Source: Emiliania huxleyi CCMP1516
Taxonomy: Eukaryota > Haptophyta > Isochrysidales > Noelaerhabdaceae
Length of the DNA: 64,000 nucleotides
Assembly: GCF_000372725.1 (NCBI RefSeq)
Contig: NW_005201392.1
Coordinates: 415,094 to 479,093 of the forward strand
Reading direction: 5' to 3'
Shown here: piece by piece, positions 12,194 through 21,845 of the stretch
Position numbering within the stretch: the first letter of the stretch is position 1
Layout: the number at the start of each line of letters is the position of its first letter
Position numbers and translations under genes: made by a program
The notes under the pieces: generated by a model
Databases searched by the model: none
What the model saw: only the letters and a program-made list of their open reading frames with translations
Told to the model about the DNA's origin: nothing

Positions 12194-12733
12194 TGTCGCT
12201 CTCTCTCACTCTCGCTCTCTCACTCGCTCGCTCGCTCGCTCCGTCTCTATATCCCGGCAAACACTCGCCTGCCGTTGCGCCGCCATCGCCTCCTCGCCGT
12301 ACGTCGCTTCGAGGAAGGCAGCGTCGCGCTCGTACGGGTTAAGCGCGACGAGCACGCGGCCGGCGCGAGAGTAGACGCGTCGCTCCGCGTACCGCGTCCG
12401 CACCAGCGCCAGCAGCGACGGCTCATTCAGGCACGAGAGTGACGCCGCGTCATCTGAGCCCTCACGATCAAGCGGGTTGGCGCCGCTCAGGCTCGCGCGA
12501 GGCACGCTCACGCGCGCGCCGTCTTCGCGCCGCACCCGCGCACTGCCGTCCGCCCACTCAATCGTGCACTGGCAGAGCCGGATCGCAGACTGATCGCCAT
12601 CCTCCTCTCCGTCGTCGTGCGCCCGCACAAAGCGCGAGCCGCGAGCCGCGAGTTCGAGCTCGCCGCGGTCCTTGGAGGCGACCTTGCCCTTGGCATTATC
12701 CACCTCTACGAGGGAGCACCAGACGTGCCGCAT
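5189..12733 (-). CDS. Myosin heavy chain, multi-exon
   Basis: Actin-based motor. The likely start is the ATG at 12733, just before an SH3-like N-terminus (VWCSLVEVDNAKG). Motor signatures follow in order: DDAASLSCLNEPSLLALV near 12390, P-loop GESGAGKTET near 11940, switch I NDNSSRFGK near 11755, VWRCVAAVLHVGNISF near 10720, switch II LLDIFGMETF near 10090, and HFIRCIKPN near 9270. A coiled-coil rod (8650-6100) is followed by a ~290-residue globular C-terminal domain I do not recognise, with the stop at 5189-5191. A long Gly/Ala/Ser insertion (CCG repeats at 11095-11165) interrupts the motor before the GNISF segment. At least ten introns, several with GC donors, e.g. 12268 to 12029, and many bounded by direct repeats. 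No IQ motif was clear. Motor identity is certain; the class and exact exons are not. Confidence 0.93.
6055..6165. repeat. Intronic 10-bp repeat GGGTCATCTC, about 11 copies
   Basis: A nearly perfect decamer array inside a myosin intron. It is bounded by two versions of the same exon sequence, about 6026-6048 and 6167-6190. Confidence 0.9.
9046..9150. repeat. Intronic 10-bp repeat ATGTGGGGAG, about 10 copies
   Basis: Fills a myosin motor intron. The same decamer recurs at 32281-32575, in reverse complement at 46736-46870, and as a GATCT variant at 35710-35760 and 35840-35875. It is therefore a genome-wide intron filler, not a local slip. Confidence 0.92.
12080..12200. repeat. CT/GT microsatellite in myosin intron 1
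   Basis: A (CT)n run followed by (GT)n inside the 240-bp intron 12029-12268. That intron has a GC donor (CAG|GCGAGT, minus strand) and a CAG acceptor. Confidence 0.9.
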
Positions 12734-13541
12734 ACGTCCGCTCCGTTTGAGCGCCGACCGGAGGGCAAGCAAGGCAAGCAAGGCCAGCAGAGCAAGGCTC
12801 GCCGACGACAGCTCCGGCGCGTTTCTTTTTTCTAGCTTAGAGAAGAGAAGGGGAAGTGCGTGCGTTAATGGAGGCAACGATGCGAGTGGTTTCGTATCAA
12901 GTGAGTCTGTCAGTAAGCGCGGGTTAGCCGTGGGTTCCACCGGGTTAAGCCACACTAACCCAGCACGGGTCAGCACGGGTTAGAACGGGTTACCATAACC
13001 CGACGCTAACCCGGCACTAACCCATCCTAACGTATGAAGGATCTATAGGCATGATACAGTACATTTGCGCCACAAGCTTACCACAAGGCACACAAGCTAA
13101 TCACACGACCGCCGTGACCCCGTGTAGTACGCCAGGCAAATAGCCCAACCCCCTACACGCCCCCAGGCAGTCGAAAACACCCACACAGCGTGCGTGCGAG
13201 TCGTCGCACCAACCACAAATGACCCCGCGAACTAACCAACCAACCACGCCCTCGTCCCTAATGGCACCCTTCCCCTCCTCCGACTCCTTCCTCCCCCACC
13301 CCCACCCCTCTCCCCCGTTCTAGCTTCGCTTCTCACTACCGTCTTGCCACGCGGCGAAAGCCACGCGCGGTGCGGCGTCGTGACTCTAAATGAATGGGGA
13401 CGCTTGTGGGGCAGTCACTCAAGTCGAGGACCGCGAGTGAATTTTTGAATTGCTCTTGAGAGTGTCAGCGCACGGCCTACACGACCCCTTGGTCTGGGCA
13501 CGTCCCCTTCGTCACCTGCACACGCGTGGGGAGCTCTCTAT
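12734..13541. other. Intergenic with clustered GGGTTA/TAACCC motifs
   Basis: Between about 12920 and 13025 there are at least ten CGGGTTA or TAACCCG units in both orientations. Single strands could fold into nested hairpins. The block lies about 200 bp upstream of the myosin start. The rest (13026-13541) shows no supported gene. Confidence 0.5.
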
Positions 13542-14759
13542 TCATGGATAGTGCGTGCGCGCCGGTCCTGTGTGAGCATGCGGCGCCAAAAAACTCAGGC
13601 TCGGGCTCGGGGCCTCGGGCGGTGGCAGGGCGCAGGGGCGGCTGCGCGCCAAGCTTTTGTAGTATGTGCATTGACTGCTGTTGGGGTTGCCAGCGCCAAA
13701 GTCCATGCAGCCGGTCATGTAGTAGTCGCAGTTTGCGGCGTTTTTCTTCTTGAAGTAGCAGTAACCCTTCGTCACTGTAAGTGCCATCCTGAGTATCACG
13801 TCGGGGCATCATCGCGATTAACTCTCTGTGGTCAATGCATATGTACGGGAGCGGGCGGCGCGTTAATATCTACATGCGTCTGCGTTCGGGATCTGTGGAG
13901 AGGACGTGCACGTCCGTATGCTAAGATGCGATGCTTGGAATATGGGCAATCGGTGTTCCGTGTGGCGCACCCCGATGAACTTGCCGCACGAACCGTCGTC
14001 CCGCGTACAGACAAACTTCCCTTGCAGGCATGGGTCTTTGGGGTCATCGGGCGGCATACAAGCGCTCTCGCACTCTGTGCTTGAGTCGACGAACAGCTGG
14101 CAGACGAATCGCCCCTCATTCACGTTGACAAAGTTGGACGTAGCCGCCGAGACGTAGCCGGAGTAGTGGACGCAGGGGTGTCCCTCCCACGCCGTCTCGC
14201 CGTCACTGCAGTGCCGGTGCTCCTCCACCTTGAAGACCGAGATGCCCCAAGCCTGATCGCCCTGCTCCGGGCCGCACGTCGACGTCGGCTCGAGCAGCGC
14301 GATGTTCTTGTGATCCCACGCGCTTGAGACCAGCGCGTCCGCCTCTGACGCGTCGCCCTCGATGGTCTTTGCGAGGTGGTGCGGGAAGTCGGTGAACTTC
14401 ACTGCCGTCTGCGGGTAGTAGTTGAAGGAGATGTCGGCCATGAAGTGGGCCGCCGTGTCGCCCTCCGTCTCGCTTGCCTCGAAGTCGCGCTCCTTCATCA
14501 CGACGTTGAGGTTGGAGCAGAAGCCGGAGGTGGCGACCAGCCAGGTGGGGTCGTCGACCACGTCGGGCACGGGAGAGGGCTTGGGCGCAAAGGCGAGGCC
14601 GCGAGCGGTTGGCTTGACGTCGTGGACGGTGTTGGCCTGCGCACGCCGGAGTGCGCGTGTGAGGCTCAGCCTGCCTGAGTGAGTAATTGTGGCGGGACGG
14701 AGCACCGGCAGGGCAGACGCCGGCAGCGCGACGAGCAGAAGCGAGGCAGTCTTCAGCAT
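13542..14759 (-). CDS. Secreted Cys-rich protein, unknown function
   Basis: The start at 14759 opens a clean signal peptide (MLKTASLLLVALPASALP), so the protein is probably secreted or vacuolar. The first exon then reads about 280 residues with scattered Cys (SGFCSNLN, STCGPEQGD, EHRHCSDGE, HPCVHYSG, CESACMPPDD, DPCLQGKFVC, DGSCGKFIG). After GKFIG the frame degrades. A minus-strand acceptor near 13779 (TTACAG) restores a Cys-rich frame (KGYCYFKKKNAANCDYYM) to a stop at 13542, so a second exon is likely. Family not recognised. The spaced-Cys style matches the protein at 28072-29839 and the one starting at 63563, but no sequence identity is claimed. Confidence 0.65.
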
Positions 14760-15300
14760 GGCAGTCCGTGTCGGCAGTCCGTCGGGGTCAGATGATACCC
14801 CGCAAGATGAAAAACGGCGTTTTTGGCCGCCCCCACTCACCCCTCCTGAGACCTCGCGCCCCGCGACTGTCTCCCACGCTCGCAGGCGGGGTCCGCCGTG
14901 CCATTCCATGCATGATCATCGCTGGGGGCAGCGGTGCTCGTGCGACTGCGGATTCGGCCTCACCTCACGCCCTCTGGCCTGCATGCAGCTGCACGTTGCC
15001 GGGCGCCATGCCTCCGTCGAATGGAGGCCCGACTCCAGGCTCTGAGCACGTCTAATCCTTACGATCTATGTGCCCTGCGCACGGGAGGCTATCGTAGCTA
15101 CGAGACCGGCGCCATAGACCTCGTGTGACATTGTGGGCGCCCTGCAGGGGGTCGAAACCGCCGACTGCTGCTCGCGCCGACCGAGCGGCACAGGCAATAC
15201 TGAAACCCGCGATGATACATCTTGGCATCGCCACCGCCTAGATAGCAGCCTCCGATAGACGCCTCGCCCAAAAAAAGCTTTCTGGACTCCTTGCGGGGTA
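14760..15300. other. Intergenic, nothing supported
   Basis: Upstream of the secreted-protein gene. Short GC-rich frames on both strands, none with domain or codon support. A promoter for the minus-strand gene is presumably here but no clear motif was seen. Confidence 0.45.
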
Positions 15301-15301
15301 G

Positions 15302-15567
15302 TGCGAGCCCTGGAGGCCCTGGGGGAGACTAACTATACCCGCGGGCCTAGAATTCACAGCCTTGTTATTGAGAAGAAAATACGTCCTTTCACAGTTATTG
15401 AGTCCTTTCACAGCCTTGTTATTGAGAAGAAAATACGTCCGATGGCGCTGTTCACAGCCTTGTTATAGAGAAGAAAATACGTCCTATGGCGCTATGCGCT
15501 GGCCTGTGAGAGGTTGAGGTGCGAGCCCTGGAGGCCCTGGGGATGGGGGGAGACTACCCGCGGGCCT
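15302..15567. repeat. Composite direct repeat, left copy
   Basis: Three copies of a ~30-bp unit (CACAGCCTTGTTATTGAGAA plus AAAATACGTCC) followed by a 56-bp block (15495-15550) that recurs identically at 16329-16384 in the same orientation. The pair brackets the ORF at 15607-16245. Confidence 0.88.
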
Positions 15568-15606
15568 AGAAGGCCCGCGCGCAGGGGGGTGGGGCATTGA
15601 GACCGG

Positions 15607-16245
15607 TCATGAATGAGTGCGCGACACGCATGTTGCGAGCAGCGTTGTTGATGTTCTGCGCGTCGCCACAGACACGGCGGCGCGCGAGAGCTGTTGCGAG
15701 TGGTGCTGGACGTAGCCCCGGGCGCTGCCGGAGGCTGTGCCGTAGTCGGTGCGGTCGACGGCGCTCGGGCTGCCGACCTCTTTGGCGAAGTTGTGGATGA
15801 TTCTCTTGGTTGGCGGCGCGATGCCGCCCTGGCTTTCGACGAGACAAATTTTGACGATTCCGGTCTTGACATGGAGCGCGTCGTAGTACTGTCCCTTGTG
15901 CTCTTTGACCCAGCCTTTGCCGGTCGCATGGACGAGCGGGCCCTGTGACTTGTGGCCGCGCTCTTTGCACCCAAGAACCTTGAGCAAGGTTTGGTCGAGG
16001 GTGCTGCCGAAAGCGAAACCAAACAAACGTGTGGCCCAGTGACGCACAGCATCCGCCGTGTGCCGCCGAGCCCTGCCCAGCTCGCCTCGTGTCTTTGTGA
16101 GGGCGCTAGGCACCTTGACTTCGTAGTGGACATCACGCTGGGACTTCACAGCCTTGTTATTGACAAGAAAATACGTCCTCCCGGGTGTGGCGCTATGCTT
16201 CACAGCCTTGTTATTGAGAAGAAAATACCTCCTATGGCGCTTCAC
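15607..16245 (-). pseudogene. Repeat-bounded ORF of unknown family, probably frameshifted
   Basis: Not recognised. The central ~110 residues read like a folded protein (LLKVLGCKERGHKSQG, then KGQYYDALHVKTGIVKICLV, then TKRIIHNFAKEVG). Near residue 180 the convincing frame moves to another register (VCGDAQNINNAARNM, then HSFMTGLN, to about 15566). This indicates a one-base disruption or a very short intron. The N-terminal residues are translated from the flanking repeat array (FLLNNKAVK, twice), so the true start is uncertain. It lies between two composite direct repeats, which suggests a mobile or duplicated unit. No catalytic motif could be named. Confidence 0.4.
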
Positions 16246-16386
16246 AGCCTTGTTATTGAGAAGAAAATACCTCCTATGGCGCTGTTCACAGCCTTGTTAT
16301 TGAGAAGAAAATACCTCCTATGGCGCTGTGCGCTGGCCTGTGAGAGGTTGAGGTGCGAGCCCTGGAGGCCCTGGGGATGGGGGGGG
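16143..16386. repeat. Composite direct repeat, right copy
   Basis: Four copies of the CACAGCCTTGTTATTGAGAA-type unit followed by the same 56-bp block as the left copy. It ends only about 50 bp before the start codon of the J-protein gene, so that gene's promoter must lie in or next to the repeat. Confidence 0.88.
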
Positions 16387-16431
16387 ATTCACACCGAGCG
16401 GCCTCGTGAGGCGTCCCGAAGGCCGGCGCGC

Positions 16432-18195
16432 ATGAGCAACCCGTACACGGTCCTCGGCGTCGAGCGAAACGCGTCCGAGAAGGAGATCTCCAAGGCGAGT
16501 CCCCCACCCGCCGGAGGCATCTGCCCACGCGCTTCCGGCGCATAGCGGTTGCGCCCTTGCCGTACTCAGGCATACAAGCGGGCGGCGCTCAAGTGGCACC
16601 CCGACAAGAACACCGAGCGGCCGGAGCTCGCCGAGAAGAAGTTCAAGGAGATCTCCGACGCCTTTCAGCTGCTGAATGACCCCGACAAGCGCGCGCCTTC
16701 TTCTTTGGCCTTAAAGTGTCGTAAGCAGCCCGTGAGCCCTGACCACTTCCCTCAGGCGCGCCTTCTTCGATCGGACCGGCCAGCGCCCCGACCAGCAGCC
16801 GCAGATGCGCCGCCGCCCGCAGTATGGCGGCGCGCAGCAGGCGTTCACGCAGGGCGAGAGTGGACACCGTCCCACATGCCAATCACACAGCCCCGACGCA
16901 CACACGAGCGGGACAGAGAGAGCACGCCAGCCAGCGATGCCCCTGGGACCGCGGTGCTGTGGAAGGTGTACGCCGACGAGCTGACGCCGGAGGACATCTT
17001 CAACATGTTTTTCGGCGTGCCTCCCGGCGCCGGGCGGGCAGGCGCCCGCCGCAGAACAACCGGCGGGGGAGGAGGCGCCGCCGCCAGCGCCGCCGCCCCC
17101 CTCACTACCGCCGCCGTTGCCGCCTCCCCCAAACCGCCTCCATCTCGCCCTCGCCGCCGCCTCGCGCCGCCAGGGCCAGCTGTCGCACGCCGCAGACCGT
17201 GCGGCGGGCTTGACTCGTCCGTTGGAGTGGCGGCTCAGGCGGCGGCGGGCAGCCGATGCAGCTCAGCCTCGCGCAGCTGGCGCCGGTCCTCATGCTGATG
17301 GCCTTCTCCCTCCTCTCGCCGATCTTGTTTGGAGAGCGGCCGCAGGCGTCGCGGCCGAGATGCAGCCGAGATGCAGCCGAGAGGCAGCCGAGAGGCAGCC
17401 GAGAGGCAGCCGAGAGGCAGCCGAGAGGCAGCCGAGATTTTGCCGAGATCTTGCCGAGATTTTGCCGAGATTTTGCCGAGAGCGGCCGCAGGCGCGGTTT
17501 GCTTGCACACCTATAGCACGCCGCCTGCGAGTTATTCCTCGCGCCTGTCGCCTCGCCTTCCCCCTTGCCCTGCCAGTTCCCCTCCCTGTTGCTGCCTCTC
17601 CCCTCTTGCCGCCTCCCTCCTCCCCTGCCGCCTCCTGACGCCTCCCCGCCTGGCCGCCTCGAGGGGTGAGGGATGAGACCGTGTGTCCCTCGCACTCTGC
17701 CAGGCGTGGCGGCTGCACCCCTCCTCCCCGTGGCCGCTCGAGCGGCAGACACTCCGCATGGGAGTGCCGTACTTCGTCGACGACTCGTTCGAGCTCTTCC
17801 ACTCAGACGGCGCGAGATTCGCCGAGATCCGCCGAGATCCGCCGAGATCCGCCGAGATCCGCCGAGATTCGATTCGCCGAGATCCGCCGAGAGAACTCGC
17901 TCGAGCTCTCCCACTCGGACGGCGCGATCAATCGCTCGAAACGGACAGCTCTGCCCCCCCGACAGGCGCCTCTCTCGCCACGGCAGAGGGGGAGGTGGAG
18001 CGGCAGACGCTCGCGAAGGTGCGGCAGCGCTGCCGGCACGAGCGTGCCCAGCGCCAAAAGATGATGGAGGCGGCGGGGCACTACCAGGGCCAGGAGCGGA
18101 CGAGCATGCAGGAGCAGGCCGGCCGTGCCCACATGCGGTGGTGCGACGAGCTGTCGCGTCTGGAGGGCCTCGAGCGGTCAGCTGGCCGGCGGTGA
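16432..18195 (+). CDS. DNAJB12/14-like ER-membrane J-protein
   Basis: An Hsp70 co-chaperone of the ER membrane. Start ATG at 16432. The J-domain is split by a GC-AG intron: SNPYTVLGVERNASEKEISK, then AYKRAALKWHPDKN with the HPD motif, and KEISDAFQLLNDPDKR. A segment DELTPEDIFNMFFG (about 16972) is typical of DNAJB12/14. A single hydrophobic helix (LAPVLMLMAFSLLSPI, about 17280) is followed by a DUF1977-type C-terminus (MGVPYFVDDSFE near 17758, then VRQRCRHERAQRQKMMEAA) to the stop at 18193-18195. This order matches the family: cytosolic J-domain, membrane anchor, DUF1977. Five or so introns, three bounded by exon duplications (16691/16756, 17332/17478, 17783/17895). The Gly/Pro-rich middle has an uncertain frame. 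Confidence 0.85.
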
Positions 18196-18406
18196 CGCGG
18201 CCGCACGCTCGAGTGTGCGCGGCGAGTGTGCGCCTCGCGACCGGATGTATTATTGATTTACTCAACCTCAGTGTGTGGTTGCCTTGTGACATCCGGGTCC
18301 AAAACGGACCCGGAGACCGTCTGGGGACCCCCCGCCATCTACACAGATATGAAGGATATGCGCGCGCATCGCATCTCGCGATACAGTATATCATCCGGCT
18401 TCCGGG

Positions 18407-18831
18407 TAAGGCAGGCGATAAATATTGAATATATTGCTCCAATAGTTAAACTAATTAGTTAGAGAGGCGAGATCAATATCAATATATATGGCAATAGTTA
18501 CGGCTTTAGAGGAGAGGCTGGGCCTGGGCTGGTCAGGACCGTCAGGTGGGTCCATCGTCCATGGCTTGAAAGTGGCTCTAAATCGCTAAAAACGGGCCAA
18601 AATCGCTTCGAAATCGCTTAAACCGCGCATTAAAAATCGCCTTGAACTCGCGATTTTTTCGATTTCAGCCCACATCTAGGCAATGTTTGGGACAAATGTC
18701 GACATTGGTGCTTTTGGAGGTTAAAATCAGCGATCAATATGTCAATATATTGTCAATAGTTAGAGGGGATGCTGTCAATAATCAATATCAATAGTTACAG
18801 GGGCGAGAATCAATATTTATCGCCTGCCTTT
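18407..18831. mobile_element. 425-bp TIR element (MITE) with 8-bp target-site duplication
   Basis: AT-rich insert in GC-rich DNA. The termini share a 21-bp exact inverted repeat: AAGGCAGGCGATAAATATTG on the left and its complement ending at 18830. Immediately outside lie CTTCCGGG at 18399-18406 and CTTCCGGG at 18832-18839. The inside has no ORF but repeats TCAATAT and CAATAGTTA. An 8-bp duplication is the size made by hAT-type transposases, so this is probably a non-autonomous hAT-like MITE. The class is inferred from TSD length only. Confidence 0.85.
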
Positions 18832-18994
18832 CTTCCGGGCGCGCATCTTGAGAATGAGATAATAATGAATAAGGATTAAGGTGGTTCTTGAGTGTTGTGA
18901 ACGAGGCCGAGCTTCTCTCAAAGTCGCATGCTGGCGGCCGCCCGACGCGGCGCTTCAGCCAGCCCTCACGGCCCGGTACAGCAGCGGCGTCAAT

Positions 18995-19072
18995 TGGAGC
19001 ACTTTGGAGTGCAGTCATTAACCTCACTCAGTCTCAGACTCACACCCAACCACCCAGGGCCGGGGAGCTAGT
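18995..19072 (-). repeat. Dispersed repeat shared with 38437-38484
   Basis: On the minus strand this reads CTCCCCGGCCCTGG, a short spacer, then AATGACTGCACTCCAA and an AGTGCTCC-type end. The plus strand at 38437-38484 carries the same blocks with a shorter spacer. Confidence 0.65.
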
Positions 19073-19233
19073 ATGTAGTAAGAAGCGCACCCAGCGGGCC
19101 GGATGATCGGTATCGGGCTACTAGGGCCCTTAGGGGGTGCACGTTCGCAGGGAAGGGGCCATAAAGTAAACAGAAGTTGCTTGTGTTTTTTACCTCGCGT
19201 TTTCACGACACGTGTAAAACTGCTGTCGCGAAA

Positions 19234-20618
19234 ATGCGCGCCTCAAAGCAGCCGATCGACGGCGAGCACGTCGAGGCCGGGCGGCGCCTTGCGCTCGACC
19301 CCACGACGCAGAGCTCCTTTGCCAATGTCTACCGCCGACACAAGTGGGGCGGCGTCGGCGGCGGTTCGGGCCAGGGCTCAACGCTTGGATTCACAGGCAT
19401 GCGCGGAGCACGGAACACGAACAGGCACACAACGCACCAACGCAGCACCAGCAGTTGAGCAGACGGCTGCAAACGGTGTCGCGCCCGTGAGTGCATGAGT
19501 ATTCTTGATACGAAACACCGACTTAGTTCGTGTGAAAAATCGTCCATCAATGCTCAACTTTACCTCTAGGCCCACTTCGGAGGGTCCTGCTTGCGCTAAT
19601 CCGCTCCCTCGGCGTGCACTCAATGCTCGACATCCCTTGCGGCGCGCTTGTCTGGCAGCAGGCCCTCTTTGCATCATTGCGCGCCGCAAACCATCCCCTC
19701 CGGTACCACGGAGCGGACATCGTCCCATTTCTGGTTGAGTCACACCAGCGCAAGCGGCGGGACCTTACTTCTCCACTGCAGGGCATGGAGGCCAACTTCA
19801 GTGTCGTAGACTTCAGCGACCGCCAGGCTGCGCTGCCTGCCGGATTTGACCTCTTGCTGTCGAGGGACGGCCTGCAGCACAACACACTCCAGCAGATTGC
19901 GCGCGGACTCTACACCTTCTCGCGCGCAGCGGCAAAGTGGCTTCTTATCGGTCTGCTCACCCTTTTGCTATTCCCCTGGACCACTCCTTCCTCTGCTAGC
20001 TGGCTCCCCTGTGCTCCTCCTGGACCTATGATACCCTCTGCTCTCTGCTCTCAGCCCGGCCCTGCCTCGTCAGGCTCCTACCCGGACTCGCAAAACACCC
20101 CGATGGCGCGCGCGGGCAGCAGCCGCGTCGAGCTCGATCTGAGCGCCCCTCCGTTCTGTCTGCCTCCACGGCGCGTTTACCTCGAGACCAGTCTGCTGCA
20201 CACCGGCTGCGGCCGGAATCGCACCGGAGGGGCACGGGGTAAGCCCTGTGACCACGCAAAGCACCTTTACCTGTACGGCGGCGCTGACTGGCGATCGCCG
20301 ATTGTGTTAAAGTCCGGCCCCGTGCCCTCTTCACCGCTCACGCCGGCTGTGTTAATAGGCAACAGGTCGATTTCCGAGCCATGGAGGCGCGTGCGCGGCG
20401 CCCGCCGTCCAGCTGGCCGCCGTGCGCCTCTCTGCACGCCCTCGCGCTGCATGTGCTCGTGCTTGCGGCGGACGGCACACACAAGGAGTGCCACAGAGGG
20501 GATCAGCACGCACAGGCGGGCCCCGAAGGCTATTGCCAGCACGACAAGCTGTCGCGACAAGAGCCCAGAGGCGGGTAGAAATGTCGCTAGACGCCGTACG
20601 GCAAGACTCTCCATTTGA
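19234..20618 (+). CDS. Class I SAM-dependent methyltransferase-like protein
   Basis: Three exons: 19234-19396, 19570-19950 and 20074 onward. Exon 1 ends NVYRRHKWGG then GSGQGSTL, the N-terminal signature of a small family of Rossmann methyltransferases. Exon 2 gives motif I (HSMLDIPCG), motif II (YHGADIVPFLVES), the VVDFSD strand and LLLSRDGLQH. Exon 3 gives GSYPDSQN, then VELDLSAPPFCLPPRRVYLET and AKHLYLY, again in family order. Intron 1 (19397-19569) has a GC donor; intron 2 (19951-20073) is GT-AG, 123 bp, and in phase, so the frame stays open across it. The start is uncertain because an upstream exon is possible. Sequence after about 20280 is probably not conserved. Substrate unknown. Confidence 0.72.
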
Positions 20619-20929
20619 GCCGCGCAACGCCGCTGTCCGAGCGTGTTTTTGTGTGAGTCAGATTTGAGTGTGAGGCCATTTTCCAGCTTTGCACAGAGCT
20701 TTTGACTTCGTTCAACCCTTTTCCTGGCTCACACTTCGAGGGCTCACAAGCTAAAGATGTTCACGGCTGCAGATTCACGGGCCCCCTTCTAGCCCGGGGA
20801 CTCTTCAGCTGTACTCCGTCTAAGAAGAAGAAGAAAACGGACAACCCAAGGGAGGGATGTACAGGCTGTCGGGCCGTTTGATTTTCTTTAATTTTTGGGC
20901 CATCCCTGGATTGGGCGTGAATTCGGTGA

Positions 20930-21607
20930 ATGCTGACCTGCCTCGCTGCGCGACGGCTCCTCGGCACCGCTGCTCCCAGCCCCTGGGCGGTGCTCGGCGT
21001 CAGGCGCGGCGAGGAACTGGACGAGTGCAAGCGAGCCTTCCGCCGGCTGGCTCTCTCGCTGCACCCGGATGTCGCGGGCGACGACCCCGGCGCCGCCGAG
21101 CGCTTTGCCGCCGTCGTCCGAGCGTTTGAGGAGATCCGCGACGGCACCGGACCCGGCACCGCGCCGCGCGGCCGCTGGCTCCGCGGCGTGCGCTCGGTGG
21201 ACGATGTGCTCACCGTCTCCGTCTCCGACCTCCGCACAGACCCGGCCTACGAGGTGCACAACCTCCTCGTCGCTCTCGACGACCCGGCCGCGCCGCCGGC
21301 GCCGAGCGGCGCGGCCAGCGCCGCAGCCTCCGAAGCCGCCGCGGTGGTCGCAGCCGACGCAGCCGGCGGCTCCGCGGTGGGTGTCGAGATCGTGCATCTC
21401 CTCCGCTGTTTCCCCGACCACTCGATCGCTGACTTGCACGGGCTGGCCGAGGAGCTGGTTGGCGTGGATGCCGCGACGGCTGGAAGGCGGCGCGTGGGGG
21501 GCAACGAGTTGGTGTGGCGTGGGCAGCTGCTCGCCGAGCACCTCTTCGTGCAGGACTACGCCATCGCCAGCACAGATATGATACACTATGTCGTGTGCCG
21601 TCAATAA
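20930..21607 (+). CDS. Small J-domain protein, single exon
   Basis: 225 residues from ATG 20930, uninterrupted. A basic/hydrophobic N-terminus (MLTCLAARRLLGTAAPS) could be an organelle-targeting peptide. The J-domain covers about residues 17-75: SPWAVLGVRRGEELDECKRA, HPD inside LSLHPDVAGDD, and FAAVVRAFEEIRDG. The C-terminal half is not recognised: an acidic strand (VDDVLTVSVSDLRTDPAYEV), an Ala-rich linker, then IVHLLRCFPDHSIADLHGLA and a tail ending MIHYVVCRQ. The client or compartment cannot be told. Not obviously similar outside the J-domain to the two other J-proteins nearby. Confidence 0.85.
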   Translation: MLTCLAARRLLGTAAPSPWAVLGVRRGEELDECKRAFRRLALSLHPDVAGDDPGAAERFAAVVRAFEEIRDGTGPGTAPRGRWLRGVRSVDDVLTVSVSDLRTDPAYEVHNLLVALDDPAAPPAPSGAASAAASEAAAVVAADAAGGSAVGVEIVHLLRCFPDHSIADLHGLAEELVGVDAATAGRRRVGGNELVWRGQLLAEHLFVQDYAIASTDMIHYVVCRQ

Positions 21608-21845
21608 CTCCGGTTATGGTAACAGACGGCGGCAGAGAGATGCGACTAGAGTACAAACATGGGCGTGTCGTGTGCATGTAGAGCGACCTCTAGCCCTTTT
21701 TTCAACCATGGCGAACAACAGACCGCTCTCCGCTGAGCCTGTGTAGTGTGCTGAGGCCTGAGCTGTGACCCTGTGTGTGAGGAACACGCCGCGGAACACG
21801 GAGGATTCCTCTTACTACATCGCACCGAAACCGCCGTCCGGCCAT

